In this document: positions 21,004 to 31,896 of the stretch, piece by piece
How the letters are laid out: each line of letters opens with the position of its first letter
How positions within the stretch are numbered: position 1 is the stretch's first letter
Assembly (NCBI GenBank): GCA_037447655.1
Contig: JBBHKE010001874.1
Location: 172,099 to 236,098 of the forward strand
Length of the DNA: 64,000 nucleotides
Source of the DNA: Zygnema cylindricum
Taxonomy: Eukaryota; Streptophyta; Zygnematophyceae; Zygnematales; Zygnemataceae
Direction: 5' to 3'
Made by a program: the position numbers and the translations under genes
Notes under the pieces: generated by a model
What the model was told of the DNA's origin: nothing
Database searches by the model: none
What the model saw: the letters and a program-made list of their open reading frames with translations, nothing else

Positions 21004-22212
21004 CATCGCCAATCGCTATTAGAGTAAATAACGATAAGGGTGACGTTCCATCAAGCGAAAAGTAGCGTAGTTTACAGAAATCCGCGACTCTCCGTACTAA
21101 ATCATACCGTCTATTTTGTTTTTATACGAAAAACAACGTTACAGATAATCTTGCCGATACTCTTCGAAGGTCTTGGAGGTACTACTGGCCGTCGGATGTT
21201 CATTTGCGAAGAGTTCGCTTCAATTTTTTTTGTAACTGTTAACCCACCTCGAAGAGGTGGGTTGGTAGATACATAAAAAAAAAATCGTGACACGCTGGAC
21301 GATTAAGATACGTGTCATGATGGAGAACCAACGAAAAATCTTAAGATTTGCACATGACACGCGCTTTCCAAAATACAACCGAAAATAAAAACGAAATTTC
21401 GTAGCATTATTTAGCACGCTATTTTCGGTAACTTTTGTTCGTCACACTATTTCTCTTAAAAGACTTACGTTACGTTCGAAAACTGAAGCCTAAAAAATGG
21501 CATGGCGTACAGACTGGCCTTTGCAAAAAGTATAAAAGTTTTGTCGTATGATTACTTCGTACGCAGATATATGGTACGCAAGTCAATATTTGAAGTTAAG
21601 TTTGTCAGTGCTTAAATTATGAAAGATACTCAATATCGGATAGTAGCTTGCATGGCGCCAGTCAATTTAGAACACGTGGTTTAGAGAGTCTACGTGATGG
21701 AACATCGACTCAGTCGACCCGGTCTGTAGAGTTGACCGTACGATTACAGAAACGTATGATAGAACTTCACCCTAATTCGGTGCCTTTTAAAAAAAGAAAG
21801 CATGAAATACAATCCATAATTCTATTTTTTCCTTTACGCCTTTTAAGGTTATTGTTTTAATTAGCGTTAATAATGGAAGTACACCGCAATGTTTATAGCG
21901 TGGCGTACGGACAGTTGTTTCCATACCAAAATGTACTTTTTGAAATAAAAATGTACAAAAAGTCATTTGATGTAATTGGGCAGGCATGTGAACGTGCACT
22001 GGAAAAAGAGACGCAAACTCGAATATTATGATTTTAGCGAACGAATTGTCAGATTTTGTACGGATACATATATTGATGTAGACATCAATACGGCGGGCAT
22101 TTGTTATTCGAAAAAACCCAAATTAGAGTTAGAGATTAATTAGTATATATGTTTTTTTTTGTTCTTTTTTTTTACGCTATTTATTCCTTTACTCTAATAG
22201 CGATTGGCGGTG
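21004..22212. mobile_element. TA-flanked TIR element, family 2, long form (1.2 kb)
   Basis: Ends catcgccaatcgctattaga and ctctaatagcgattggcggtg are inverted repeats, each flanked by TA, as in Tc1/mariner-type elements. Bases about 21770-22140 match the interior of the 22897-23448 element (aattcggtgcc, aatccataattctatttttt, gttaataatggaagtacacc). The left 700 bp are extra and include a perfect small palindrome at about 21240-21262. No transposase frame. Confidence 0.75.
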
Positions 22213-22475
22213 TAGTGTACGTATGCCGCATATATTTATGTAGGTTCACATTTTCTTTTTCACTTGTGCATAACTTGTCCAACTGGGCAACTGGGAAGGG
22301 CGTTCAAATTTTAGTTTGTAGCCGCCGTCATTTTAACCGGTTGGTTAACGGTCGGTTATGCACTTACGTTTCCCCTTTTTATTTTTTGCCCCAGTTTTGT
22401 AACTCGGGTTTTACCAGCAAACTCAATTAATATAGAATCTTCAAGGTCTCGTTTTTCGATAATTACAGTACAGTA
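22213..22475. other. short spacer between TIR elements
   Basis: No gene or element end recognised. Confidence 0.4.
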
Positions 22476-22691
22476 CACCGTCGATCGTATTTAGCGTGTA
22501 TGTTTTTTTGTCTCTTAAAACATATTTTCTCCGTACATACATGTCGTATTGTGAATCTGACGATTGCGATTGAAAGGTTGTATTCTCAGCTTACGAATGG
22601 CGGTCTTAAATTGTAAATTGGACAAATGTGTACGGAGATAAGATGTTTTCAGTGAAGAAAAAAGCAGACACGCTAAATAGGATCGACGGTG
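22476..22691. mobile_element. TA-flanked MITE, family 2, short form
   Basis: 216 bp, termini caccgtcgatcgtatttagcgtg and its near complement, TA on each side. The interior is itself palindromic: ctccgtacatacatgtcg, cgattggcgg-like and gtgtacggagataagatg blocks shared with the copies at 29892, 40733, 41074 and 56015. Confidence 0.85.
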
Positions 22692-22896
22692 TACAATACA
22701 GTACTGTAGCGGTATTGCGATATGGCGACCTAACTCGTTGAAGACACGTGTAACATTATTCGCCTTCCTATTCTGTGAACGTGATGCTCACCGTCCGATC
22801 GATTTTTTATGTGTGCGGATAGACTACGCATTTCTGAGACGGTGGAGGACCACTAATGGCAGCTACATTTGCTGCGCTGTAGCGTACAGTACAGTA

Positions 22897-23448
22897 CACC
22901 GTCAATCGCTATTAGAGTATATAACGCCAATTCGGTGCCCTTTTTTCAAAAAAAAAAACCTTAAATACAATCCATAATTCTATTTTTTCCATTATTCTAA
23001 TTAGGGTTTTATTTCAATTAGCGTTAATAATGGAAGTACACCTCAATGGAAATAGTGTGGCGTACGGAAAGGATATCTCTGTACGAAATGGTACTTTTTG
23101 AATTACAAAGGCATAAAAAGACACTTAACATTATTGCGCACACATGTGAATGTGCACTGGAAGAAAGAGACGCAAACTCGTCGAAAAAAATCACGTTCTC
23201 ATATGTTTGTCCGTCGATCGTGTGAACAACGCGACGGCGTACGAATTGTCAGAATTTGTACGGATACACATATTACTGTAGACATTTTAAGGGCGGGTAT
23301 TTATTATTCTGGGCAACCCAAATTACAATTAGTGATTAATTAGTATATATATATTTTTTTCAAAAAAAAATAATTCCCGATTAGTGTTAATAACACTAAT
23401 TCTTTTTTTACGCTATTTATTCCTTTACTCGAATAGCGATTGACGGTG
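22897..23448. mobile_element. TA-flanked TIR element, family 2, 552-bp form
   Basis: Ends caccgtcaatcgctattaga and tcgaatagcgattgacggtg, flanked by TA. The interior is shared with 21004-22212 and with 43427-44657 (gtacggatacacatatta, gcgacggcgtacgaattgtc). Confidence 0.85.
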
Positions 23449-23893
23449 TACTGTACTGAACCTTACGATTTTCGCGCTACGGACAACGTGTGAGACTTTT
23501 ACTCTCGACGTCCACACTCATTTCGTTTTACGACGCGTCGCGCCGCGCGGACGTCGTGTGTATAAATATGTTAAGGGTTTTTTTCTCATTCGTGTTTTTT
23601 TTTATTAAAAAAAAAACACAACCAATAACCCTATGACCCTAAAATCGCAAGGTACCCGGGCAGTACTTTGCGAAGTGTGGGACTAACTCGTTTTTTGAAC
23701 CTGTGGACATATGTCCACGCGGTCCACACCGCCTGCCAAAATTTAAGAAACCTAGTCTATACTGTATTGTAGTTCTATTGCTCTCGCATGCAATATGGCA
23801 CAAATCTATCCCATCGTTATTAGCGTTAAGGATTTCTTAGTGTTAAATGTGTATGATTTTCGGTCAGAAAAAACTTTTTTTTTTGTATTATTC
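23449..23893. other. intergenic between TIR elements
   Basis: CG-rich patch (cgacgcgtcgcgccgcgcgg near 23530) in otherwise AT-rich DNA. No gene seen. Confidence 0.4.
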
Positions 23894-24670
23894 AGGGTAT
23901 GTCCCCATGTGCATAAGTAAGGGTTTTTTTTTGTCGTTTTGCTGTAAAAATTAGCGCCGTACTGCCTAAGTTCCGACCGTACGAAGGAATAGCAAATTTG
24001 TAGAGTATAATTTGCGTCATCTTCGATCTTAGGATGTACGAAAAATTGTCGTCTCGTGTTTTTCGACCCAATTCGACGACAAAAAACGTCATCTTCAACC
24101 TTATGTTTAAAACACATGCGCGATGTGTTTTAAAATTAGGGATTTTCTATAAAGAAATAGGAACATACATTCGCACGTGCTGTAATTTTCTAATTTTTTC
24201 AAACGATTTCAAACGATGTGGAAATGTACACGATTCGCTATGTTTTGTCCGTTTTTGTTTGATACGACAGAGAGAAGTACACAATTTGTTTTGTTTTTTC
24301 GTTTTCATCTGGTACGGATTATTGTTTTCAGGGGTCTCAAGGTTCCGATGCCATTTCACGTTGACCCGACAATAGACGCAAAGGCAAAGCGCATCTCCTT
24401 CAACCGTGAAACGACACATGCTGGAGGGCGGTAGGTGTACAACGTCACCAAAAGTCACGCGACGTCACAAGCAGTTACGGAAAATAACGTGCGTCATCAA
24501 AGATTGTAGACGTTGACAGCCGTCACGGGCATTGTCACCGTATACAATCGTCACACCCTTAAGTAACAATTTCAGTGTTACACATAGGGACACTTGAAAT
24601 CCGGGTCCGCCGGATCTGGGCTAAAAAACAAAGTAAGTTCGCTAAGTTTCAAGTACATGGGACATACCCT
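23894..24670 (+). mobile_element. family 3 TIR element, left copy of an inverted pair
   Basis: 777 bp with ends agggtatgtccccatgt and acatgggacataccct. The whole copy is repeated in reverse at 24921-25699. Shared blocks include cgtcgtctcgtgtttttcg-like, aaaacacatgcgcgatgtgt and gatgccatttcacgt. Open frames in either arm are mutually reversed and carry no known domain. Confidence 0.8.
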
Positions 24671-24920
24671 AACTCTAGTAACGATTGAAACTGTACGTAG
24701 CTGCCGACCACGTATGGCAATATAACACTACATTACATTACCGTACATTAGCTGCCAACTGCCATTTTGCACTCGTATCAAGATGACGCAAAATCCAAAT
24801 CATCTTTTATGGCACTTACCTGCCCAGTTATCGCCTTGAAAATTTGGAGCCTACGTGTCAGCTGGAACCGTAGCCAAACGCCGGTAAAGGAAGTTTGGGT
24901 TTCCCTTGGGTAGGAGAATT

Positions 24921-25699
24921 AGGGTATGTCCCCATGTACTTGTAACTTAGCGAACTTACTTTGTATTTTAGCGCGGATCCGGTAACCCCGCTTTCAAGTA
25001 TCCCTATGTGTAAGAACGTATCGTAAGTTACGTTTGTGACGATTGTATACGTCGACAATACCTGTGACGGTTGTCAACGTCTACAATCTGTGTTGTCGGA
25101 CGTTATTTTTTGGAACTGCTTGTGTGACGTCGCATGTCTTACCGTGACATTGTAGACGTACCGCCTTCCACCCTGTACCGTTTCACGGTTGAAGAAGTTG
25201 CGCTTTGCCTTTGCGTCTCCTGTCCGGTCGACGTGAAATGGCATCGGAATTTCGAGACCCCTGCAAAAAAAAAATCCGTACTGGACGAAAACGGACAAAA
25301 CCAAACAAATTGTGTAATTTTCTTTGTCGTATTAAATGCAAACGGACAAAACATAGCGACTTCCGTACTTTCCTTTGTCTTTGAAATCGTGTGAAATACT
25401 TCGAAAATTACGGCACGTGCGAATATGTGTTCCTATTTGTTTACATAAAATCCCTAGTTTTAAAACACATCGCGCATGTGTTTTAAAGATAAGGTTGAAG
25501 ATGACGTTTTTTGTCGTCGAAGTGGGTCGAAAAACACAAGACGACAATTTTTCGTACATCCTAAGTTCGAGGGTGACGCAAATTGTACCCTACAAACTTG
25601 CGATTCCTTCGTACGGTTGGAACTTAGGCAGTACGACGCTAAGTTTTACAGGAAAACGACAGAAAAAAACCCTTACTTATGCACATGGGGACACACCCT
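24921..25699 (-). mobile_element. family 3 TIR element, right copy, inverted
   Basis: 779 bp, reverse-complement partner of 23894-24670, with ends agggtatgtccccatgtac and acatggggacacaccct. Between the two copies lie 250 bp (24671-24920) of unrelated sequence. I found no clear target duplication around either copy. Confidence 0.8.
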
Positions 25700-26645
25700 T
25701 ACACCGTGCGGCGATTCTCGAACGGAAACGGGGGGCCTGAAAACGTCGGAAAAGTGGCAACAAATAGCTGACGTGGCAATGCTGAAATTGCTCGTCTGTT
25801 CACACTAGATTTTCTGGATAATTATTGTATCTTTTTCCAGTCTATTCACACATAACTCCGCGTCTTACAAGTTGCAATAGGACGATTGGTAAACTTTTAG
25901 GGTTTGTTCCGAATGTGGTCTTGAAATGAAACATTTGAGTTTATTGTGGAATATCCGTTCTTTTTGCAGGTGATTACAATATTATTATTTGAGAAGCTCT
26001 GATGAGGGATTTTATTTTCTATTCTGTAAATAAGAAGTAAGTTCTGAAAAACTCTTTGGTCGGTTATTGCGTCTCCTGTTAAAGCAGTCACTTCAAACCC
26101 TAATCTTTTGATTGTTTTTTGACCTAAGGTTACATGCTTTTTTGAAATTTTTGGTTTTATGCATTTAAGAATAGAGAATTGGAGATAGCTTGATTAGTAA
26201 AGGCAGAATGTAACTGTAAATAACTTCTGTTAGCTGAAAGTTTTGCAGTTAAATGAAAAAAAAGAATCATGTATGTCCGTTGAACAAATTTTCTTTGTCT
26301 GTTTTTATCAACCTTTCTTATTCGGAAAAGAGTAGCTAACATGTTATCAATTTGATTCCCACTTCTTGCATTTACTATTGTTATCAAAATTTAAAAATTA
26401 TAAAGTTGACACCTCAGAGTCATGTCTTGTTGCCAAAATTTGTATAAATTTTCTGCATTGCAGTAACGAATGCTTTATGTATTCCCTTTAGGACGAGAAG
26501 GTCTCAAAATTTTTCATTACTGTTCCTTTCTGCAGGGAATTCCAGGAAAACGTTTGTGGTTTCACTCCGAAGTTTCTTAATTTGATTAACACTAAATATG
26601 GTATACGCTGGACAGGTCTCTCTTCTTGAGGCGGCTGTCCATATA
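25700..26645. other. intergenic, upstream of the KAI2-like gene
   Basis: No gene recognised; presumably includes the promoter and 5' leader of the KAI2-like gene. Confidence 0.5.
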
Positions 26646-26751
26646 TCTGACACCATTTGACGTCACCTGATACCGTCTAACGTCATCTGATACTATCTGA
26701 CGTCATCTGATACCATCTGACTTCACCTGATACCATCTGACGTCATCTGAG
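26646..26751. promoter_or_regulatory. 20-bp repeat array with TGACGTCA-like sites
   Basis: Five to six units of catctgacgtcatctgatac with point changes (tgacgtca, aacgtca, tgacttca). TGACGTCA is the palindromic core bound by plant bZIP/TGA factors (family knowledge). It ends three bases before the first in-frame ATG, so it could be promoter or 5' leader. Confidence 0.55.
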
Positions 26752-26754
26752 AAC

Positions 26755-28570
26755 ATGCCTGAATCCGTCTATGGAGGATATGAGACTGGAGTATTCCGGA
26801 GTCCAGGCGAACAAACAGAGTTGGAAATGTCTATTATGGAGAAGCACAATGTGAGAGTCCAAGGGACAGGACAACAAATTGTGGTACTTGGCCATGGTTT
26901 CGGTACCGACCAATCCGTTTGGCAGTTTGTGATTCCCCACTTAATCGATGAATATCGGCTTGTGACTTTTGATTTAGCTGGAGCAGGAAGTACAGATCCC
27001 GACCAGTTTAGTTTTTCTTATTATTCAAGCCTGTACGGATATGCCGAAGACCTTTTGGCCATAATAGACTTGTTGAATATTAAAACTTGCATATATGTTG
27101 GACATTCGGTTTCGGGGATGATCGGCTGTATTGCTTCTGTCAAAAGACCAAACGTTTTCAGCAAAATTATAACAATTTCGGCATCTCCAAGGTACTTTGC
27201 TTCCATTTTGCTTGGTAAAACGTTTACCGCTAGGTTACTTCGCGTTTTACAATGTTTTTTTGCAATTATGCCCAGTTTGCTTGCATTGGTGGTTGCTATG
27301 AACGTGCTGTTTTTTCTGGCTGTCGCAGAGCTAGTGCTAAACAGTAACATGTGGGATATATCTCATAACCGGCTAAACTCCTGACATTGAGATTGGTTCG
27401 GAATCAGAAAGCAGGTTGAATAATGCAAGAAGATCGCTATGTAGTCAGATCTTACGGAAAAATCTTGTTGTATTATACTGTATTATGTTATATATCGTGA
27501 GTATGTACATTATTCCTTACCTAAGAGTGCGATCTTGTGAAACTTCACCAAGACAATGATCCGTCACAAAATTACTTAATTTATTACTTTTGTTTCTGTC
27601 AATTTTCAATATTGTCCATGTTCTCGGATTAAGACTCTGTTTAGTTAACGCGACTTCTTCCGTTCTGCAGATATCTTAATGACGGAGATTACTTTGGCGG
27701 TTTTCTTCAGGAGGATTTGAATCAACTTTTTGAAGCAATGTCGTCCAATTTCAAAGCTTGGGTTTCAGGATTCGCCCCATTGGCTGTAGGAGCTGATATT
27801 GAGGCTCATGCAGTTCAAGAATTTGCGAGAACATTTTTTAGTATTCGTCCCGATATTGCGTTGGCTGTGGCAAAAACTATCTTTCAGTCAGATTTACGGA
27901 AGATTCTTCCGCATGTAAGTTACGCCGCCCATGGTTATTAGCCTCAAGGAATCATTAGTGTTACTGTGAAATTAGAATGTATAATACTAATTTAGTGCAA
28001 GGAGACGTGGCAGATTGTAGTCCACTCCCTTAAATAGTGTTATTAACACTATTTTATGGTTTTTGGCCAGGAAAAGTTCGAGTATTAGTGTTATTAACTC
28101 TAATAACGGCATTTTCTATTTTGATCAAAAGTTACTTTTGTGGGATTGTGTAAATGGGTTTAAAGCATTGTAACCAGTATCTAGATGTACAACTTTGTCG
28201 TAGACTTTTTTGTTTACTACAACCATACACAATTTAGTTCCAATTCCCGTTGATCAATCTGTATCTTCTTTACAGCCGTGGTATGAAGCAGTCTGGAGTG
28301 TTCCTCTTCTTTTTTGCTCTTCGACAGCTTCTGTTAAATTAATTTGTTTCTCTTTATTTATTTTTTAATGTGCAGGTGAAGACTCCTTGTCATATTTTGC
28401 AAAGCTCAAAAGATTTGGCGGTTCCTGTGGCAGTCGCAGAATATATCCATCGGTCTCTCGGCGGAAAAAGTGTCGTGGAAATTTTTGCTACCCATGGACA
28501 CCTTCCACAACTCTCTTCTCCAGAGATTGTGATACCGGCTCTCAAAAGGCATCTGGTAGGAAATTTATGA
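26755..28570 (+). CDS. KAI2/D14-like alpha/beta hydrolase
   Basis: Homologue of the karrikin/strigolactone receptor hydrolases. Exons 26755-27191, 27671-27914 and 28376-28570 join in frame (phases 2 and 0) to 291 residues. The catalytic triad is visible: Ser in GHSVSGM, Asp in SSKDLAVP, His in GHLPQLSS. Oxyanion and fold motifs [28 protein letters not shown] and [11 protein letters not shown] match KAI2. Arabidopsis KAI2 is 270 residues, so the Met at 26827 (267 residues) or 26836 is a likelier start than 26755, which adds 24 unmatched residues. In land plants the protein acts in nucleus and cytosol with an F-box partner (MAX2) and SMXL targets; whether it signals in this organism is unknown. 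KAI2-type rather than D14-type is judged only from overall similarity. Confidence 0.93.
27938..28112. repeat. decayed MITE relic in the second KAI2-like intron
   Basis: Shares gatt-tagtccactcccttaaa, tagtgttattaacactattt and tatggtttttggcca with the element at 53607-53814. Ends are no longer recognisable. Confidence 0.5.
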
Positions 28571-29005
28571 CACAGAAAAAAGAGTTTATGGCACAGAAAG
28601 AAACAAGCTATGACATTCAAAGACGGCTTATAAGTTTGGTCACTACTGGAAGATTTGTAGATTGTATGAAGCTTCACATGTAGTTCATTTAACAATATCA
28701 TATTATCGTTATGCTTTTTTAGTATATCTTTTCACTATGTCTTGTTAGTATATGATTTTGTCTTTTATGATCCTTCAGCTTTTTCTGTAACTTAAAATTG
28801 TATTCCTCTTGTAGCTGATGACTATCTACTGTCATCTTTCCTAAATTAAAATTTAACTTGTATGTATCATTGCTGGTTTCATACAATCTTTATTTGCTCG
28901 TTGTCAAAAGAATGTGTATTTTATTTAAACAGTTTATGTCAAGAAATTCAATGCAAGTATGGGCACACACTCTCTGGTAAGTATTTGTGATTGGCTTGTT
29001 TACAT
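28571..29005. other. 3' flank of the KAI2-like gene
   Basis: Probable 3' UTR and T-rich downstream DNA. No gene. Confidence 0.4.
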
Positions 29006-29281
29006 CATAGTTCAAAAGTAGGTGAAAGTAGGCCCATACAATATGCCTATTGTACGAAAAACATACAATATGACCTTAAGACCTATATTGTATTCCGACC
29101 TATTCAGACCAATTAAAACATTCGGACCAAACTTTTTTATTTACACCGTCAGATTGGGACGATCGGACGGTCGCTGATCAAAACAGCGATCTAAGAAGAT
29201 CACATGAAAAGCCCATAACACAACTTACGATAAAAGCGCCGACCAAAGGCCTACCATAAAAACGCCTACTTTTGAACTATG
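29006..29281. mobile_element. hAT-like MITE, family 1, copy b
   Basis: 276 bp, ends catagttcaaaagtaggt and cgcctacttttgaactatg, perfect 8-bp duplication gtttacat (28998-29005, 29282-29289). It carries a single aattaaaacattcggacc block, so it is shorter than copies a, c and e. Confidence 0.95.
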
Positions 29282-29891
29282 GTTTACATCCAGACTTTCG
29301 ATAATTCGAGCAAAAACATTTTGTACAGTTGTGCTTCTCTGCATTTTCAACTACTCAGCATTTTTCTCCGGGATATGGCTTTCACCAGTATCAACATTTA
29401 ATCTATTGAACACAGATATATCCACATTATTCCCTGTTTGAGGTGGTGAAATGACGATGACCATGATAATCTTGCCTAATTTTCACCTTCATATTTTGAT
29501 CATCGTTTCATTAATATTCGTATATGGTCATCTTGATTTAGACAAGTGAACGACTTTAAATCCAAATTGCTGTACAAATTGCACAAATTCAATTCATCAT
29601 ACGATCATTCCATTTTTTTTTTTTTCAAGAAGTATTTGATCAGTCAAATAGTTTCAGAACAAGAAAACAAGAGGGACATTGAACTTCACCATAAACGCAC
29701 TCGCCGTTCCCACAGTTCAGAAATAGCTGTTACTTTAGATATGCTTTTACAGAAAAAAAAAAACTCATTTTCATTGCTTTTTCATTTTTTTTATCTATTT
29801 CGCTGTGAACACATCATATTTTTAAAACGTGACAAGCCTGAATAGAAGTATATACCAAAATTAGAATTGAGCGGCATAAGTGACCTCACTA
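29282..29891. other. intergenic, nothing recognised
   Basis: AT-rich DNA between two MITEs; a 99-codon open frame at 29546-29845 shows no domain and is probably chance. Confidence 0.4.
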
Positions 29892-30106
29892 CACCGTGAA
29901 TTGTTATTAGCATCAATAATTTTTTTCGCCACTTAAAACATCTTGTCTCCGTACACACTTGTCGAATTGTGGATCTGATGGTTGTGATATAAAGATAACA
30001 TCCTCAGCTACTGATTGGCGGTCTCAAATTGAAAATCCAACAAGTGTGTACGGAGAAAAAATGTTTAAGTGGCGAAAAAAACATTGACACTAATAGCGAG
30101 TCAGTG
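29892..30106. mobile_element. TA-flanked MITE, family 2, short form
   Basis: 215 bp. Ends caccgtgaattgttattag and ctaatagcgagtcagtg, TA on each side. The interior is palindromic: ctccgtacacacttgtcg against caagtgtgtacggag. Confidence 0.85.
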
Positions 30107-30360
30107 TAGTTTATGAGGGAGAAGAGGAAAAAATGACTAGATTAGCGTGTCTGGTCATGTTCCGAAACTTCAGTCGTCGCTATTAGTTGAACATGTTTTG
30201 GGCAGTAATAAGTTAATTTTTCGAAATATAAACTCCTCTTTTAATCACAACATTACACAACCCAAAGGTAAGATCTTTAATTATAAATTGCTTGCTGCAA
30301 AAAACGGACAGAGTTAAAATATATATCCGTACAAGTGTTCTTTACCGTAAATGAATCAAA

Positions 30361-31005
30361 AAAATAATCATCCGACCCTCGGTTGTCATTATCACAATAC
30401 TGGTTAATAAAGGCAACTTCTTTTGTTTACTACAGTCAATATTATGACATAGAGGTGACTATTAATAAAGTCAGGATGTCGGCCCATAATGTAATTGACA
30501 AATATTGAATTCAAGTTTGTCTAAAATCATTAATTCTTTTAAGCCATAAGTCATCGAGAGATTGAATGTGTGTACTTCATATCTTTGTTTGTTCTTAAGT
30601 TAGTTATTGTTTACATTGATGGACAACTGCATAATTTGCGCATATCTCCTAACCAACATAAGCAACAAGTAAAGAAAACTTGTAGTTTTAGTTTTATTTA
30701 CTTGTTGCTTATGTTGGTTAAGAGATATGCCAAATTATGCACATGTTCATCAACATTAACAATAACTAGCTTAGGAACAAACAACATTATGAAGTACACA
30801 CATTCAATCTCTCAATGATTTATGGCTTAAAAAAGGTTAATGGTTCTAGACAACTTCAATTCAATATTTGTCAATAAGATTATGGGCCAACATCCTGAAT
30901 TTATTAATAGTCACCTCTATGAAATCCATAATATGAAGTATACAAAAAAAGCTGCTTTTGTTGACTGGTATTTGATAATGACAACCGAGGGTCGGGTGAT
31001 TATTT
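30361..31005. repeat. 645-bp near-perfect palindrome (foldback element)
   Basis: Arms 30361-30672 and about 30698-31005 are inverted repeats with few mismatches: ataatcatccgaccctcgg against ccgagggtcgggtgattat at the outside, aaccaacataagcaacaag against its complement at the inside. The loop is only 25 bp. An extra fragment of the inner arm (acataaacaacaagtaa) follows at about 31010-31030. No coding capacity. Confidence 0.92.
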
Positions 31006-31896
31006 CAACAACATAAACAACAAGTAACGAAAACTGAACTAATCTTTATGTTCCCACTCCATTTTCAAATCCATGACAAAAACAAAAGGAACTCGAACAA
31101 GGCAACTTCATTATTTACAATTTGAGAAATGAACTCTAGTCATGCCACATCTGGCCAAGAGGACATATTTAGTTCGTACGTAAAAAGAGGAGAAATTCTT
31201 TTTTCTCTTCCCCCTCCCCCCCCCCCCCATGATCGGTGATTTACTGAAACCTTCCCTCTCTGCTCTGTCATAGAGTCTCGAGTATTAAGTGGACAGAGAA
31301 ACTAATAAAACTATTTACATTTTGTGACTATTCTGTGACAGCTCATGATGGCTCTATGGTTTACTTACGATGTGTGTGCATGAAATTCTTTCATTCTATA
31401 TACATAACCTGAATTTTTACACAATCTGACATTGACTTTTTCCCTAACTATGTAAAAGACAAAGGCTACTTGTCACCTAGTCGTACCAGTACTGACTATA
31501 TCTCACAAATCTCACAACTAAAAAGAAAAACCTGTGAACCTGTGGACCCTTTAGTTTTGGTATAACTTTTACGACATCACTACATTTACTCCAAACCGAT
31601 ATTCTCTACATACAACGAAAGGTGTTTTACTAAAACAGTAACAATACGCACACTCTTCTCTTAAGAAGGCAGAAGTACATCACGATGACATTCAAGAATT
31701 CTTTGAATGAAAGCGAAAAACTTTATCGACTTAGGTGATCCCTTGGATCTTTCAAGCGACCCAGTTGACTTGTGACTCTTTGAAGGACACCCGGAAAAAA
31801 AGAAAAAAAGGAAAAAAAAAAACAAAACTCACTCACTCACTCACCCAGATGACTGACGCCTTGAGAATTTCAGAAACAAATTAATTGTGTTTGTTC
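31006..31896. other. 3' flank of the LRR gene
   Basis: Probable 3' UTR of the gene ending at 31897, plus a C14 run near 31217-31229. No other gene seen. Confidence 0.4.

Noticed and set aside
23806-25808. Open frames of 70-120 codons in the inverted pair as a transposase
   Set aside because: They are short, occur mirrored in both arms on overlapping frames, and carry no DDE or zinc-finger motif.
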